DNA from: Janthinobacterium saanense
GTDB taxonomy: Bacteria; Pseudomonadota; Gammaproteobacteria; Burkholderiales; Burkholderiaceae_D
DNA length: 64,000 bases
Direction: 5' to 3'
NCBI RefSeq assembly: GCF_014200675.1
Contig: NZ_JACHCI010000014.1
Location: 113,368-177,367 of the forward strand
Shown: positions 45,495 through 55,744 of the stretch, piece after piece
Layout of the letters: every line of letters starts with the position of its first letter
Position numbering within the stretch: the stretch's first letter is position 1
The notes under the pieces: generated by a model
The model's input: the letters and a program-made list of their open reading frames with translations, nothing else
What the model was told of the DNA's origin: nothing
The model's database searches: none
Made by a program: the position numbers and the translations under genes

Positions 45495-46508
45495 ATGAAC
45501 CTCAAAAATCTCGCCAAAACGCTAGGAATTTCCGAAACCACTGTCAGCCGCGCCTTGAATGGCTATCCGGAAGTGAGCGAACGCACGCGCGAACGGGTAA
45601 TGGCGGCCGCGCAGGCAGCCGGCTACCGCCCCAATCCCATGGCGCGCAGCCTGGCCGTGGGACGCACGAATATCGTCGGCATCATTTATCCGCTGATGCC
45701 GAACGACCTGGCCGACCCCATGTTCATCGAGATCGTGGGCGGCATGTCGGAAGCGCTGGAAGCGCAGCAGATGGACATGATCATCGCGCCCGCCTCGGCC
45801 AGCAAGGAATTCCACACCTATGAACGGATGGTCAAGGGGCGCCGCATCGACGCGCTGGTGGTCGGGCGCACCAAGCCCTACGACGAGCGCATCGCCTACC
45901 TGGCGCAGCAGGGCCTGCCGTTTGTTGCCCATGGCCGCACCCAGCTGAACCAGCCGCACGCCTGGTTCGACTATGACAACGAGGCTGGCATGCGCCTGGC
46001 CGTCGAGCGCCTGCTGTCGCTGGGCCACCAGCGCATCGGCCTGATCAGCGCCACGCCGGACCTGAACTTCGTGCGCCAGCGCGTGGACAGTTTTCGCAGC
46101 GCCATGCAGGCCGGCGGCCTGGCCATCGATCCCGACAACCTGGTCGACAATGCCCACGACCGACGTGCCGGCTACCAGGCCATGCAGCGCCTGCTGGCCC
46201 GCTCGCCCCGCCCCACCGCCGTCATCGTCGACAATCATATGTCGGGCGTGGGCGCCGTGCGCGCGCTGCTCGACGCCGGCATCGCCATCGGCAGCGAGAT
46301 GTCGCTGATCGTCTGGGGCGTGATGGAAGATTCACTGGCTGGCCACAACGTCACCACCGTGGTGCAACCCGACCCGCGCGGCGCCGGCGCAAAAATGATA
46401 CAGATGCTGCTGGCCCTGATGGACGGCACGCCCGCCACCGAGCTGCAGGAATTGTGGCCCTGCGAGCTGCTGCCTGGCGAGTCGGCGGGGCGTGTAGCCA
46501 GTAGCTAA
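45495..46508 (+). CDS. LacI-family repressor of the maltose regulon
   Basis: A 337-residue LacI-type regulator. The N-terminal HTH and hinge are LKNLAKTLGISETTVSRALNGYPEVSERTRERVMAAAQAAGYRPNPMARSL (split by standard family positions at residues 3-53), followed by a periplasmic-binding-like sugar domain (TNIVGIIYPLMPNDLADP onwards). It sits between the porin and the alpha-glucosidase genes, both preceded by TCAAAGCGCTTTGA sites, so it most likely represses them and responds to a maltose-derived inducer. Confidence 0.9.
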   Translation: MNLKNLAKTLGISETTVSRALNGYPEVSERTRERVMAAAQAAGYRPNPMARSLAVGRTNIVGIIYPLMPNDLADPMFIEIVGGMSEALEAQQMDMIIAPASASKEFHTYERMVKGRRIDALVVGRTKPYDERIAYLAQQGLPFVAHGRTQLNQPHAWFDYDNEAGMRLAVERLLSLGHQRIGLISATPDLNFVRQRVDSFRSAMQAGGLAIDPDNLVDNAHDRRAGYQAMQRLLARSPRPTAVIVDNHMSGVGAVRALLDAGIAIGSEMSLIVWGVMEDSLAGHNVTTVVQPDPRGAGAKMIQMLLALMDGTPATELQELWPCELLPGESAGRVASS

Positions 46509-46528
46509 ATTCTGCACTGGCCTGGTAG

Positions 46529-46553
46529 CAGAAATCTGGGGGGCTGACCCCAG
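46529..46553. repeat. Decayed copy of the CTGGGGTC palindromic repeat
   Basis: CAGAAATCTGGGG followed by GGCTGACCCCAG keeps both outer parts of the palindrome found intact at 59464-59494, whose flank reads CCCCAGATTCTG. It lies just after the LacI stop, where it can form a terminator-like hairpin. The central bases have been lost. Confidence 0.5.
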
Positions 46554-46614
46554 CCTTTGTCACCCATTCCTCCAATACAAATTCTCGACTTCGATTTGTA
46601 TATCGCTTTACTTT

Positions 46615-46660
46615 TCAAAGCGCTTTGAACTATACTCATTTCAAACCCAAAGCGCTTTGA
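46615..46660. promoter_or_regulatory. Paired LacI-family operators before the alpha-glucosidase gene
   Basis: TCAAAGCGCTTTGA at 46615-46628 and CCAAAGCGCTTTGA at 46647-46660, displaced by 32 bases (about three helical turns). They match the sites before the maltoporin gene, so the glucosidase-transporter operon belongs to the same regulon. Confidence 0.8.
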
Positions 46661-46740
46661 ATTCAAAATAAGACGCCAGCCGACCAACCAGCAGCGCTCG
46701 CCCTGATAGCCGATGCTACAGGCACTTTTAGAAATCACCC

Positions 46741-48381
46741 ATGCCAACCATCCCAAACAATACCGCCCATTTGCCCACCGACTGGTGGCGCAGCGCCGTC
46801 ATCTACCAGGTGTATCCACGCAGCTTCCTCGACAGCAATGGCGATGGCGTGGGCGACCTGCCCGGCATTACGTCCAAGCTCGATTACATCGCCGCCCTGG
46901 GCGCCGACATCGTCTGGATTTCGCCGTTCTTCACTTCGCCGATGAAGGACTTCGGTTATGACGTGGCCGATTATTGCGACGTCGATCCGCTGTTCGGCAC
47001 CCTGGCCGACTTCGACCGCCTGGTGGCCCGTGCCCACGCACTGGGCCTGAAAGTGATGATCGACCAGGTGCTGTCGCACTCGGCGGACAACCATCCCTGG
47101 TTTGTGGAAAGCCGGACCAGCCGCGACAATCCGAAAGCCGACTGGTATGTCTGGGCCGACCAGAAGCCCGACGGTACGGCGCCGAACAACTGGTTGTCGG
47201 TGTTTGGCGGTTCGGCCTGGCAATGGGAACCGCGCCGCGGCCAGTATTATCTGCATGACTTCCTCGCCAGCCAGCCCGACCTGAACTTCCACAACCCGGC
47301 CGTGCAGCAGGCGCAACTGGACAATCTGCGTTTCTGGCTGGAACGCGGCGTCGATGGCTTCCGCTTCGACTCCTGCAATTTCCCTTTTCACGACGCCCAG
47401 CTGCGCGACAATCCGCCAGCCCCGCTGCGCGACGCGCGCTCGGTGTCGGCCGTCAATCCCTACGGCATGCAAGCCCACGTGTACGACAAGACCCAGCCGG
47501 AAAACATCGCCTACCTGCAGCGCGTGCGCGCCGTGCTCGATGAATACCAGGCCATTTCCATCGGTGAAATCGGCGCCGATGACGCGCTGGCCGCCATGGC
47601 CGACTACACCTCGGGCGGCGACAAGCTGCACATGGCCTACAGCTTCAACCTGCTGACGGAAGAATTCTCGGCCACCCATATCCGCACCCAAGTCGAGCAG
47701 TTCGAAGCCAAAGTGGCTGGCGGCTGGGCCTCCTGGTCGGTCGGCAACCATGACAGCGTGCGCGTGATGACGCGCTGGGGCGGCCAACAAGCCGCGCCCT
47801 CGCTGGCCAAGGTAGTGCTGGCGGTGCAGGTCGCACTGAAAGGCACGCCTTGCCTGTACCAGGGCGATGAACTGGCCCTGACGGAAGCGGACCTGCCGTT
47901 CGAAGCGCTGCAAGACCCGTACGGCATTCCGTTCTGGCCGCAATTCAAGGGCCGCGACGGCTGCCGCACGCCGATGCCCTGGGTGGCTGGCGCAGCGCAC
48001 GGCGGTTTCAGCACCGCACAGCCATGGCTGCCGGTGCCACCGGAACACCTGGAACGCGCCGTCGATGTGGAAGAACAGCATGGCGATTCGCCGCTGCGTT
48101 TCGCGCAGAACATCCTCGCCTGGCGCCGCACCCAGCCGCAATTGCTGAGCGGCGAGATCAGCTTCTTCGATGCGCCCGAGCCAGTGCTGGCCTTGCGCCG
48201 CGATTTGCCGGGCCACCCTACCGTGCTGGCCGCCTTCAATCTGGACACCGAAGCGGTGACGTTTGACTGGCCCGCCGCAGCGCAGGCAGCTGAGCTGACC
48301 GGTCACGGCTTACCCGCCAGCAAGCAAGGCGCGCAGATCACCCTGCCCGCCCATGGAGGCTGGTTCGGCACGCTGGCTTAA
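46741..48381 (+). CDS. Alpha-glucosidase, glycoside hydrolase family 13
   Basis: A 546-residue GH13 enzyme of the oligo-1,6-glucosidase/alpha-glucosidase type. The first conserved region is at about 24-80 (YQVYPRSFLDSNGDGVGDLPGI). Catalytic residues by pattern: nucleophile Asp210 (GFRFDSCN), acid/base Glu276 (SIGEIGAD) and transition-state stabiliser Asp338 (VGNHDSVR). No signal peptide, so it should act on imported maltodextrins in the cytosol. It is the first gene after the second operator pair. Confidence 0.93.
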   Translation: MPTIPNNTAHLPTDWWRSAVIYQVYPRSFLDSNGDGVGDLPGITSKLDYIAALGADIVWISPFFTSPMKDFGYDVADYCDVDPLFGTLADFDRLVARAHALGLKVMIDQVLSHSADNHPWFVESRTSRDNPKADWYVWADQKPDGTAPNNWLSVFGGSAWQWEPRRGQYYLHDFLASQPDLNFHNPAVQQAQLDNLRFWLERGVDGFRFDSCNFPFHDAQLRDNPPAPLRDARSVSAVNPYGMQAHVYDKTQPENIAYLQRVRAVLDEYQAISIGEIGADDALAAMADYTSGGDKLHMAYSFNLLTEEFSATHIRTQVEQFEAKVAGGWASWSVGNHDSVRVMTRWGGQQAAPSLAKVVLAVQVALKGTPCLYQGDELALTEADLPFEALQDPYGIPFWPQFKGRDGCRTPMPWVAGAAHGGFSTAQPWLPVPPEHLERAVDVEEQHGDSPLRFAQNILAWRRTQPQLLSGEISFFDAPEPVLALRRDLPGHPTVLAAFNLDTEAVTFDWPAAAQAAELTGHGLPASKQGAQITLPAHGGWFGTLA

Positions 48382-48402
48382 GAACGCCAATTACAATAAT
48401 GA

Positions 48403-48422
48403 GCCCCGCGTTTCAGCGGGGC
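48403..48422 (+). other. Intercistronic hairpin between alpha-glucosidase and malK
   Basis: The stem GCCCCGC (48403-48409) and GCGGGGC (48416-48422) with a six-base loop lies between the two genes. There is no T-tract after it, so it is more likely an mRNA-stabilising or processing hairpin than a full terminator. Confidence 0.5.
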
Positions 48423-48444
48423 CGGATTGAAGACGAGGGACACA

Positions 48445-49542
48445 ATGGCAGGACTGAAATTAGTTGGTTTGAAGAAGGCATACGGCGAGGTGCAAACCCT
48501 GCACGGCATCGACCTGGAGATCGCCGATGGCGAATTCATGGTCTTCGTGGGCCCCTCCGGTTGCGGCAAATCGACCTTGCTGCGCAGCATATGCGGCCTG
48601 GAAGAAATCAGCGGCGGCGACTTGTATATCGGCAAGACGCGCATGAACGAGGTGCCGCCCGCCAAGCGCGGCATCGCCATGGTGTTCCAGAGCTATGCCC
48701 TGTACCCACACATGAGCGTGGCGCAAAACATGGCTTTCGGCCTGAAGCTGGCCGGCATGAGCAAAATAGAGATTGCTGACGCGGTACAGCGCGCCGCCCA
48801 GATCCTGCGCATCGAACCCTTGCTGGAACGCAAACCCAAGGATTTGTCCGGCGGACAGCGCCAGCGGGTGGCCATCGGCCGCGCCATCGTGCGCAAACCC
48901 GAGGTGTTCCTGTTCGATGAACCGCTGTCCAACCTGGATGCGTCCCTGCGCGTGCAGATGCGCATCGAACTGGCCAATCTGCACCGCGAATTGCGCTCCA
49001 CCATGATTTACGTCACGCATGACCAGGTCGAGGCGATGACACTGGCCGACCGCATCGTCGTGCTCAACGCGGGCCGCATCGAGCAGGTGGGCGCGCCACT
49101 GGAACTGTATCACCACCCCGCCAACCTGTTCGTGGCCGGCTTCCTCGGCTCGCCGCGCATGAATTTCCTCAAGGGCAAAATCTACAGCCATGCCGATGGC
49201 GTGGCAACGATTGCCACCGCCGCAGGTGGTCTGCTGCAGGCGGTGCTGTCGCAGCCACTGGCCAGCGGCACGGCCGTCACCCTCGGTGCGCGGCCCGAAC
49301 ACGTGCAAGCCTGCGTTCCAGACACGAACGCTGCGGCCGGTGCCACCATCACCGCCTCGGTGCAGGCGGTGGAAAAGCTGGGCGACATCAGTTATCTGTA
49401 CGTGCAAGTGCCCGCTGGCGATGAGCCGCTGGTGGTGCGCGCCGACGCCGATACGGACTGGCGCATCGGCCAGCAAGTGGCGCTGCAAGTGCCGGCCAGC
49501 CGTGTCCATGTGTTCGACGAACACGGCCAGACCTGCACCTGA
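48445..49542 (+). CDS. malK: MalK-type ABC transporter ATP-binding protein
   Basis: A 365-residue ABC ATPase of the sugar (CUT1) class. Walker A is GPSGCGKST (36-44), signature LSGGQRQR, Walker B FLFDEPLSNLD and H-loop YVTHDQVEA. The C-terminal regulatory TOBE/OB domain (about 240-360, RPEHVQAC) is present, which suggests that this subunit can also be controlled by EIIA-type partners, as MalK is. The ATG at 48445 follows GAGGGACACA; an in-frame TTG at 48427 is unlikely. Confidence 0.93.
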   Translation: MAGLKLVGLKKAYGEVQTLHGIDLEIADGEFMVFVGPSGCGKSTLLRSICGLEEISGGDLYIGKTRMNEVPPAKRGIAMVFQSYALYPHMSVAQNMAFGLKLAGMSKIEIADAVQRAAQILRIEPLLERKPKDLSGGQRQRVAIGRAIVRKPEVFLFDEPLSNLDASLRVQMRIELANLHRELRSTMIYVTHDQVEAMTLADRIVVLNAGRIEQVGAPLELYHHPANLFVAGFLGSPRMNFLKGKIYSHADGVATIATAAGGLLQAVLSQPLASGTAVTLGARPEHVQACVPDTNAAAGATITASVQAVEKLGDISYLYVQVPAGDEPLVVRADADTDWRIGQQVALQVPASRVHVFDEHGQTCT

Positions 49543-49550
49543 TCTTTACG

Positions 49551-49585
49551 GGCCAGGCGCTACGGGCGCCGCCTGGCCTCGTTTT
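49551..49585 (+). terminator. Partial terminator between malK and malE
   Basis: GGCCAGGCG (49551-49559) pairs with CGCCTGGCC (49570-49578), followed by TCGTTTT. It starts nine bases after the malK stop. It may end part of the transcripts, leaving malEFG to a separate promoter or to read-through; a possible promoter lies between 49585 and 49635. Confidence 0.6.
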
Positions 49586-49634
49586 AACTATATAGCCCAG
49601 ACCCACCATTATAAAAATACAACTGGAGATAAGC

Positions 49635-50855
49635 ATGTCCTTACTGCACGCGAAACGCAGCTTCATCAAAACCACCCTGATCGCCGCCGCACTGGCCGGC
49701 ATCGGCAACCTGGCTGGCGCCAGCCTGGCGCAAGCGGCCGAACCTGGCACCTTGCTGATTTGGATCAATGGCGACAAGGGTTATAAAGGCCTGGCCAAGG
49801 TCGGCGAAGAATTTACCAAAAAGACCGGTATCAAGGTCGTGGTCGAACATCCGGAAGATGCACCAAATAAATTCCAGCAAGCAGCCGCTGCCGGCAAGGG
49901 TCCGGACATCTGGATCTGGCCGCACGACCGTATCGGCGCCTGGATCGATGCCGGCTTGCTGCAACCGATTACACCGAGCAAGGAAGCGCGCAACGCCATC
50001 GTGCCGCTGGCCTGGAACGCCTTTACTGTGAGCGGCAAGACCTGGGGCTACCCGATCTCCATCGAAGCCGTGGCCCTGGTCTACAACAAGGACCTGGTGC
50101 CGGTGCCGCCAAAAACCTTTGAAGAAATCGCCGCGCTCGACAAGAAACTCACAGCCCAGGGCAAGAAAGCCATATTGTGGGACTACACCAACACCTATTT
50201 CACCTGGCCACTGCTGGGCGCCGGCGGCGGTTTCCCGTTTGAAGTCAAGGGCGACGGCCGCTACGATGGCACGAAAACCGGCGTCAACAATGCAGGCGCT
50301 GTTGCCGGCGTGAACGTCCTCATGAACCTGATCAACAGCGGCGCCATGCCCAAGGGCGCAGGCTACGCTGAAATGGAAGCCGGCTTTAACCAGGGCAAGA
50401 TCGCCATGATGATCAATGGTCCATGGTCGTGGGACAACGCGCGCAAGTCGAAAATCAATTTCGGCGTGGCGACCATTCCTACCGTTGCCGGCAAGGCGGC
50501 CACGCCCTTCGTCGGCGTGCTGGGCGCGATGATCTCGAAAGCCAGCCCGAACAAGGACCTGGCGACGGAATTCCTGGAAAACCAGATGCTGCAAGTCAAT
50601 GGCTTAAAAACCATCAACGCCGATGTTCCGCTGGGCACGCCGGCCAACAAGCAGCTGTTCGCGGAATTGAAGACCAATCCGAACATCCAGGCCACCATGG
50701 AAAGCGCGCAAGCGGGCCGCCCGATGCCGAACAACCCGGAAATGGGCCGCTTCTGGTCGTCCATGCAGTCGGCGCTGGAAAACATCACGCAAGGCCGCCA
50801 GGCGACCAAGGTCGGCCTGGATGCCGCAGCCAAGCGGATTACCACGGCGAATTAA
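49635..50855 (+). CDS. malE: Maltose/maltodextrin-binding periplasmic protein
   Basis: A 406-residue substrate-binding protein with a signal peptide ending SLAQA. The mature part matches Mal[46 protein letters not shown] and later [18 protein letters not shown], and [19 protein letters not shown] is the sugar cleft region. The start follows TGGAGATAAGC. It would deliver maltodextrins to MalFGK. Confidence 0.94.
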   Translation: MSLLHAKRSFIKTTLIAAALAGIGNLAGASLAQAAEPGTLLIWINGDKGYKGLAKVGEEFTKKTGIKVVVEHPEDAPNKFQQAAAAGKGPDIWIWPHDRIGAWIDAGLLQPITPSKEARNAIVPLAWNAFTVSGKTWGYPISIEAVALVYNKDLVPVPPKTFEEIAALDKKLTAQGKKAILWDYTNTYFTWPLLGAGGGFPFEVKGDGRYDGTKTGVNNAGAVAGVNVLMNLINSGAMPKGAGYAEMEAGFNQGKIAMMINGPWSWDNARKSKINFGVATIPTVAGKAATPFVGVLGAMISKASPNKDLATEFLENQMLQVNGLKTINADVPLGTPANKQLFAELKTNPNIQATMESAQAGRPMPNNPEMGRFWSSMQSALENITQGRQATKVGLDAAAKRITTAN

Positions 50856-50885
50856 GCACCAACAAGGGCCAAGCCCTGCGGGAAC

Positions 50886-50912
50886 GGCATGCGCGTCCAT
50901 GACGCGCGTGCC
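50886..50912 (+). other. Hairpin between malE and malF
   Basis: GGCATGCGCGTC (50886-50897) and GACGCGCGTGCC (50901-50912) form a 12-bp stem with one mismatch and a three-base loop. Its position recalls the malE-malF REP hairpin of enterobacteria that raises malE mRNA level; no T-tract follows. Confidence 0.5.
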
Positions 50913-50947
50913 TCCGGCTCTTTCACCATCTTCACAGGTATCCCATC

Positions 50948-52459
50948 GTGCGCAAGTTTATCGGCCCTACCATATTGACCATCAGCATGGCGCTGGGTCT
51001 GTATCTGCTTTTCATGTTGTACATTTCCGGCCAGACCATGCTGGCCGCCGTCTTCCTCGGCTTGCTGACCCTGACGACCTTTGTCTTCACCTCGCCGCGC
51101 GCCTACGCCTACCGCTATCTGTTTCCCGGCATCACGGCGGTCATCGTCTTCGTGCTCTTGCCGATTGTCTATACGGTGTCGATCGGCTTTACCAATTTCA
51201 GTTCGCGCAACCTGCTCACCTACGAGCGCGCCACGCAATACCTGCTCGACGAGACGCAGCGCGTGGAAAGCAGCGGCTACGCGCTCACCGTGCATGCCGA
51301 CAAGAATGAATACCGGCTGCGCCTGGAAAGCCCGGACACGGGCGAAGTGCTGCTGAGCGAGCCGCTGGCTCTGAAACGCGCCGTGCCGCTGACGGTGGAC
51401 GTGGCGCCGGCCGACCCCGTGCAAACGCCCGTACTGGCCCCGGCCCTGCCCATCAAGGACATCATCGCCCTGCAAAAAGACTTGAAGCTGCTGACCCTGC
51501 TTATGCCCAACCGCATCGAGCTGCGCATGGTGGGTTTGCGCGAATTCGGCCCCGTGGCCCACGTCTACAAGCAATTGCCCGACAACACCTTGAAAAAGAT
51601 CGCCACCGGCGAAATCATCCGGCCCAACCTCAAGACGGGCTTTTATGAAATGCCGGACGGCAGCAAGCTGGAACCGGGCTTCAAGGTCAATGTGGGCTTC
51701 GCCAACTTCGCCAAGATTTTCTCCGATGAAGCGTTCCGCGGCCCTTTCCTGCGCATTTTCGTGTGGACCATCGTTTTTGCCGTGATCAGCGTGATCACCA
51801 CCACCGGCCTGGGCATGGCGCTGGCCGTGCTGCTGAACTGGGATGCGCTGCGCTTCCGCGGCTTTTACCGCACCCTGCTATTCCTGCCGTATGCCGTGCC
51901 CGGCTTTATTTCCATCCTGGTCTTCAAGGGCTTGTTCAACAATAACTTTGGCGAAATCAACCTGGTGCTGAACGCCTTGTTCGGCATCAAGCCTGCCTGG
52001 TTTTCCGACACCACCCTGGCCAAGGCCATGATTTTGATCGTCAATACCTGGCTCGGCTACCCCTACATGATGGTGGTCTGCATGGGCCTGATCAAGGCGA
52101 TTCCGTCCGACTTGTACGAAGCTTCGGCCCTGGCCGGCGCCGGACCGCTGACGAATTTCTTCAAGATCACCCTGCCCCTGATCATCAAGCCGCTGACGCC
52201 CTTGATGGTGGCCAGCCTGGGCTTTAATTTCAACAACTTCGTGCTGATCAGCTTGCTGACCGGCGGGCGGCCCGACTTCCTCGACACCACCCTGCCGGCC
52301 GGCACCACCGACTTGCTGGTGTCCTACACCTACCGCATCGCGTTCGAGGATTCCGGCCAGAACTTTGGCCTGGCTGCCGCCATCTCGACCCTGATCTTCT
52401 TCCTCGTGGCCGCGATTTCGCTGGTCAATATGCGCCTGACGCGCATGAACAAAGCATAA
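50948..52459 (+). CDS. malF: Maltose ABC transporter permease MalF
   Basis: A 503-residue permease. Like enterobacterial MalF it has early membrane segments, a large periplasmic P2 loop (about 80-250) that binds MalE, and the core permease part with the EAA loop [26 protein letters not shown]. The start codon is GTG at 50948, with a weak AGGT-type ribosome site. It is followed by malG after ten bases. Confidence 0.94.
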   Translation: MRKFIGPTILTISMALGLYLLFMLYISGQTMLAAVFLGLLTLTTFVFTSPRAYAYRYLFPGITAVIVFVLLPIVYTVSIGFTNFSSRNLLTYERATQYLLDETQRVESSGYALTVHADKNEYRLRLESPDTGEVLLSEPLALKRAVPLTVDVAPADPVQTPVLAPALPIKDIIALQKDLKLLTLLMPNRIELRMVGLREFGPVAHVYKQLPDNTLKKIATGEIIRPNLKTGFYEMPDGSKLEPGFKVNVGFANFAKIFSDEAFRGPFLRIFVWTIVFAVISVITTTGLGMALAVLLNWDALRFRGFYRTLLFLPYAVPGFISILVFKGLFNNNFGEINLVLNALFGIKPAWFSDTTLAKAMILIVNTWLGYPYMMVVCMGLIKAIPSDLYEASALAGAGPLTNFFKITLPLIIKPLTPLMVASLGFNFNNFVLISLLTGGRPDFLDTTLPAGTTDLLVSYTYRIAFEDSGQNFGLAAAISTLIFFLVAAISLVNMRLTRMNKA

Positions 52460-52469
52460 AGGACTGGCC

Positions 52470-53360
52470 ATGGCTATCGTTGTTGACCGTTCCAACCGCT
52501 GGCGCATCCTGGCGGCCCATGTTTGCGTGATCGCGCTGATCGCGCTGGTGATGTTTCCCTTCCTGATGATCTTGTCGATCTCTCTGCGCCCCGGCAATTT
52601 CGCCACCGGCAGCCTGATACCGCCGGAAATCAGTTTCGAGCACTGGCGTCTGGCGCTGGGCATGTCTTACCAGGCGCCCAACGGCAGCCTGGTCGAACCG
52701 GATTTCCCGGTGCTGCTGTGGCTGTGGAATTCGATCAAGGTGGCGACCATGAGCGCCTCCATCACCGTGCTGCTGTCGACCACCTGCGCTTATGCGTTTG
52801 CCCGCATGCAGTTCCGCTTCAAGTCGCAAACCCTGGGCGCGCTGATGCTGCTGCAGATGTTCCCTGCCGTGCTGGCGCTGGTCGCCATCTACGCCATCTT
52901 CGATGTGCTGGGCAGCTATGTGCCATGGCTGGGGATCGATCACCACGGCAGCCTGGTGCTTGCTTACACGGGCGGCATCGCCCTGCATATCTGGACCATC
53001 AAGGGCTATTATCAAACCATCCCCATCGAGATCGAGGAAGCAGCCAAGGTCGACGGCGCCACCCAGTGGCAAGCGTTTGTCTACGTGCTGCTGCCGATGA
53101 CGGTGCCGATCTTGATGGTGGTGTTTTTGCTGTCCTTTATCGGCGCCATCATCGAATACCCTATCGCTTCCGTGCTGCTGCATGAACAGAAGCAGCTGAC
53201 CCTGGCCGTCGGATCCAAGCTGTTCCTGTACGAGCAAAAATACCTGTGGGGCGACTTTGCGGCAGCGGCCATCCTGTCTGGTTTGCCGATCACGGCGGTA
53301 TTCCTGCTGGCGCAAAAATGGATGATCTCGGGCTTGACGGCCGGCGGGGTAAAGGGATAA
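52470..53360 (+). CDS. malG: Maltose ABC transporter permease MalG
   Basis: A 296-residue permease with about six membrane segments and the EAA loop [29 protein letters not shown]. The C-terminus carries the MalG-type ending ([14 protein letters not shown]), which contacts MalK. It is the last gene of the operon. Confidence 0.94.
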   Translation: MAIVVDRSNRWRILAAHVCVIALIALVMFPFLMILSISLRPGNFATGSLIPPEISFEHWRLALGMSYQAPNGSLVEPDFPVLLWLWNSIKVATMSASITVLLSTTCAYAFARMQFRFKSQTLGALMLLQMFPAVLALVAIYAIFDVLGSYVPWLGIDHHGSLVLAYTGGIALHIWTIKGYYQTIPIEIEEAAKVDGATQWQAFVYVLLPMTVPILMVVFLLSFIGAIIEYPIASVLLHEQKQLTLAVGSKLFLYEQKYLWGDFAAAAILSGLPITAVFLLAQKWMISGLTAGGVKG

Positions 53361-53496
53361 GCAGGCATATACCAGGCATGCACAAGCTTATTACTTAAAA
53401 TTCTATTAAGCATAACAACTTGGTAATAACCTCATGGCACAATGGCTGCGCACTTCACCCGGAACAGCAACGCAGACCATAGAAAACGGAGACACC

Positions 53497-54783
53497 ATGA
53501 GAATTGAAACCCTGGCCGTGCATGCCGGCTACAGCCCTGATCCGACCACCAAGGCGGCCGCCGTCCCCATCTACCAGACGGTGGCCTACGCCTTCGACAA
53601 TGCCCAGCATGGCGCCGACCTGTTCGACCTGAAAGTGGCTGGCAATATCTACACGCGCATCATGAACCCCACCCAGGATGTGCTGGAAAAGCGCGTGGCG
53701 GCGCTCGAAGGCGGCGTGGCCGCGCTGGCCGTCGCCTCGGGCATGGCGGCGATCACCTACGCGATCCAGACCATCGCCGAAGCGGGCGACAATTTCATCT
53801 CCGCCAGCCAGCTGTATGGCGGCACCTACAATCTGTTTGCCCACACCTTTCCACAGATCGGCATCGAGGTGCGCTTCGCCGATGCGCGCCAGCCCGAGAC
53901 CTTCGCCGCCCTGATCGATGCACGCACCAAGGCCATCTTTTGCGAATCAATCGGCAACCCGCTGGGCAATGTGACGGACGTGGCCAAGCTGGCCGAGATC
54001 GCGCACGCGCACGGCATCCCGCTGATCGTCGATAACACCGTGCCCAGCCCCTATCTGCTGCGCCCGATCGAACACGGCGCCGACATCGTGGTGCACTCGC
54101 TGACCAAATACCTGGGCGGCCATGGCACGACCGTGGGCGGCGCCATCGTCGACAGCGGCAAATTTCCGTGGGCCGAGCACAAGGAGCGCTTCAAGCGCTT
54201 GAACGAGCCGGATGTGTCATATCACGGCGTGGTCTACACGGAAGCGTTTGGCCCGGCCGCCTTCATCGGCCGCGCGCGTGTGGTTCCGCTGCGCAATATG
54301 GGTGCGGCTATTTCGCCGCTGTCCGCCTTCCAGCTGCTGCAAGGGATAGAAACCCTGGCGCTGCGCATGGACCGCATCTGCGACAACACCCTGGCCCTGG
54401 CCAAACACCTGAAAAACCATCCGAAAGTCGCCTGGGTCAACTACGCGGGCCTGGAAGACCACCCGGACCACGCGCTGGTGAAAAAATACCTGAACGGGCG
54501 CGCTTCGGGCATCCTCTCGTTCGGCCTGAAGCTGCAAAGTGATGAAGACCCGCGCGCCGCAGGCGCCCGCGTGCTCGACGCCCTGCAACTGTTCACGCGC
54601 CTGGTCAATATCGGCGACGCCAAATCGCTGGCCACCCACCCGGCGTCCACCACGCACCGCCAGTTGAATGCCGAAGAACTGGCCAAGGCCGGCGTCTCCG
54701 AAGACATGCTGCGCCTGTCCGTCGGCATCGAGCATATCGATGATTTGCGCGAGGATCTGGAGCAGGCGCTCAACGCTGCTTAA
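53497..54783 (+). CDS. metY: O-acetylhomoserine sulfhydrylase
   Basis: A 428-residue PLP enzyme of the Cys/Met metabolism family that would make homocysteine from O-acetylhomoserine and sulfide. It shows [29 protein letters not shown], the PLP-pocket block [22 protein letters not shown] and the PLP lysine in [14 protein letters not shown], all typical of MetY. Length is normal. The start at 53497 follows CGGAGACACC. It fits the methionine/sulfur theme at 7-23 kb but is not adjacent to it. A repeat element follows the stop. Confidence 0.93.
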   Translation: MRIETLAVHAGYSPDPTTKAAAVPIYQTVAYAFDNAQHGADLFDLKVAGNIYTRIMNPTQDVLEKRVAALEGGVAALAVASGMAAITYAIQTIAEAGDNFISASQLYGGTYNLFAHTFPQIGIEVRFADARQPETFAALIDARTKAIFCESIGNPLGNVTDVAKLAEIAHAHGIPLIVDNTVPSPYLLRPIEHGADIVVHSLTKYLGGHGTTVGGAIVDSGKFPWAEHKERFKRLNEPDVSYHGVVYTEAFGPAAFIGRARVVPLRNMGAAISPLSAFQLLQGIETLALRMDRICDNTLALAKHLKNHPKVAWVNYAGLEDHPDHALVKKYLNGRASGILSFGLKLQSDEDPRAAGARVLDALQLFTRLVNIGDAKSLATHPASTTHRQLNAEELAKAGVSEDMLRLSVGIEHIDDLREDLEQALNAA

Positions 54784-54796
54784 TTTTTAGCGTTGC

Positions 54797-54916
54797 AACA
54801 CCTGACAAAACCGTAGCGAGCGGAAGGAAGAGGTGGCTAAGAAGCGCAACCGTACGCAGGTACGGTGAGCATCGCAGGCCGCCTATACCGACGCGCAGTA
54901 GGTTTGGTCAGGTGTT
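54797..54916. repeat. Interspersed repeat element, copy 2
   Basis: A 120-base unit bounded by near-identical inverted ends AACACCTGACAAAACC and GGTTTGGTCAGGTGTT. The interior contains CCGTACGCAGGTACGG and CGCAGGCCGCC, matching the inverted copy at 45066. It runs from just after the metY stop into the convergent SDR gene, whose last two codons and stop lie inside the element's right end. Confidence 0.7.
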
Positions 54917-55714
54917 CTTAAGGCCGTAGCGCGATGCTGGCTTGCCGCTACGTCCGCCGGCAAACAAGGCCAGGCGGGCGGTATCAAACTGTTCCCACAG
55001 GGTCTTGTCTTCCACCGAAGGCAAGGTCACCAGTTCGCCCTGGTCCAGGCCCGCCAAAGCCGCATCGACGCAGTCTTGCGCGCTCATCACGGTAGCCTGG
55101 TCCAGCTGCGCCAGCGGCACGCCACTCAAGTCCCACAATTCCGTCGCCGTCGAAGCGGGCAGCACCAGTTGCACGGTGATGCCCGTGTCCGCCAATTCCT
55201 GCTGCAGGCCGCGCGTGAAATTCATCACATAGCCCTTGGTGGCGCTGTAGACCGTACTGATCGGCAAGATGTGCAAGGACAGCACGGAAGCGATATTGAT
55301 GATGGCGCCATGGTTACGCTGCTTGAATTGCGGCAGCACGGCGTACGTCAGTTCCGTCAGCGCGGTGACATTCACCTTGTCCATGGCGTCGACCTTGTCC
55401 TTGGTCGTGTCCAGCACGGGCGCCAGGGTCGAGACGCCCGCGTTATTGACCAGCATGGTGATCGAAGGATTGGTTTCCAGCTCGGTGGCCACGCGCGACA
55501 CATCTTCAGGCACGGACAGGTCGGCGGCAATCGCGCGCACGGCCACGCCGTATTTTTCTGCCAGCGACTTGGCCAGCACGCCCAGGCGCTCGACGCGGCG
55601 CGCCACCAGGATCAAGTCATGGCCACGGCTGGCCAGGCGGTCTGCATAGACGGCGCCCAGGCCCGACGAAGCGCCCGTGACGACAGCGGTACCCAGTGTA
55701 TTGACTGAACTCAT
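54908..55714 (-). CDS. Short-chain dehydrogenase/reductase
   Basis: A 268-residue SDR. The cofactor motif is TGASSGLG (14-21), with VNNAG and the catalytic YSATK and upstream Ser in NIASVLS. An Arg-rich stretch after beta-2 (VARRVERL) favours NADPH. The start at 55714 avoids an unsupported hydrophobic extension. The stop and the last two residues come from the adjoining repeat element. It is divergent from a TetR gene and is its likely target. Confidence 0.9.
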   Translation of the reverse strand: MSSVNTLGTAVVTGASSGLGAVYADRLASRGHDLILVARRVERLGVLAKSLAEKYGVAVRAIAADLSVPEDVSRVATELETNPSITMLVNNAGVSTLAPVLDTTKDKVDAMDKVNVTALTELTYAVLPQFKQRNHGAIINIASVLSLHILPISTVYSATKGYVMNFTRGLQQELADTGITVQLVLPASTATELWDLSGVPLAQLDQATVMSAQDCVDAALAGLDQGELVTLPSVEDKTLWEQFDTARLALFAGGRSGKPASRYGLKNT

Positions 55715-55744
55715 GATAATTCCTTTAAAAATGTCGATAAAGTT

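Noticed and set aside
46735..48306. Very long open frame on the minus strand across the alpha-glucosidase gene
   Set aside because: It is fully antisense to a GH13 gene with all catalytic motifs; high-GC codon bias produces such shadows, and it shows no domain.
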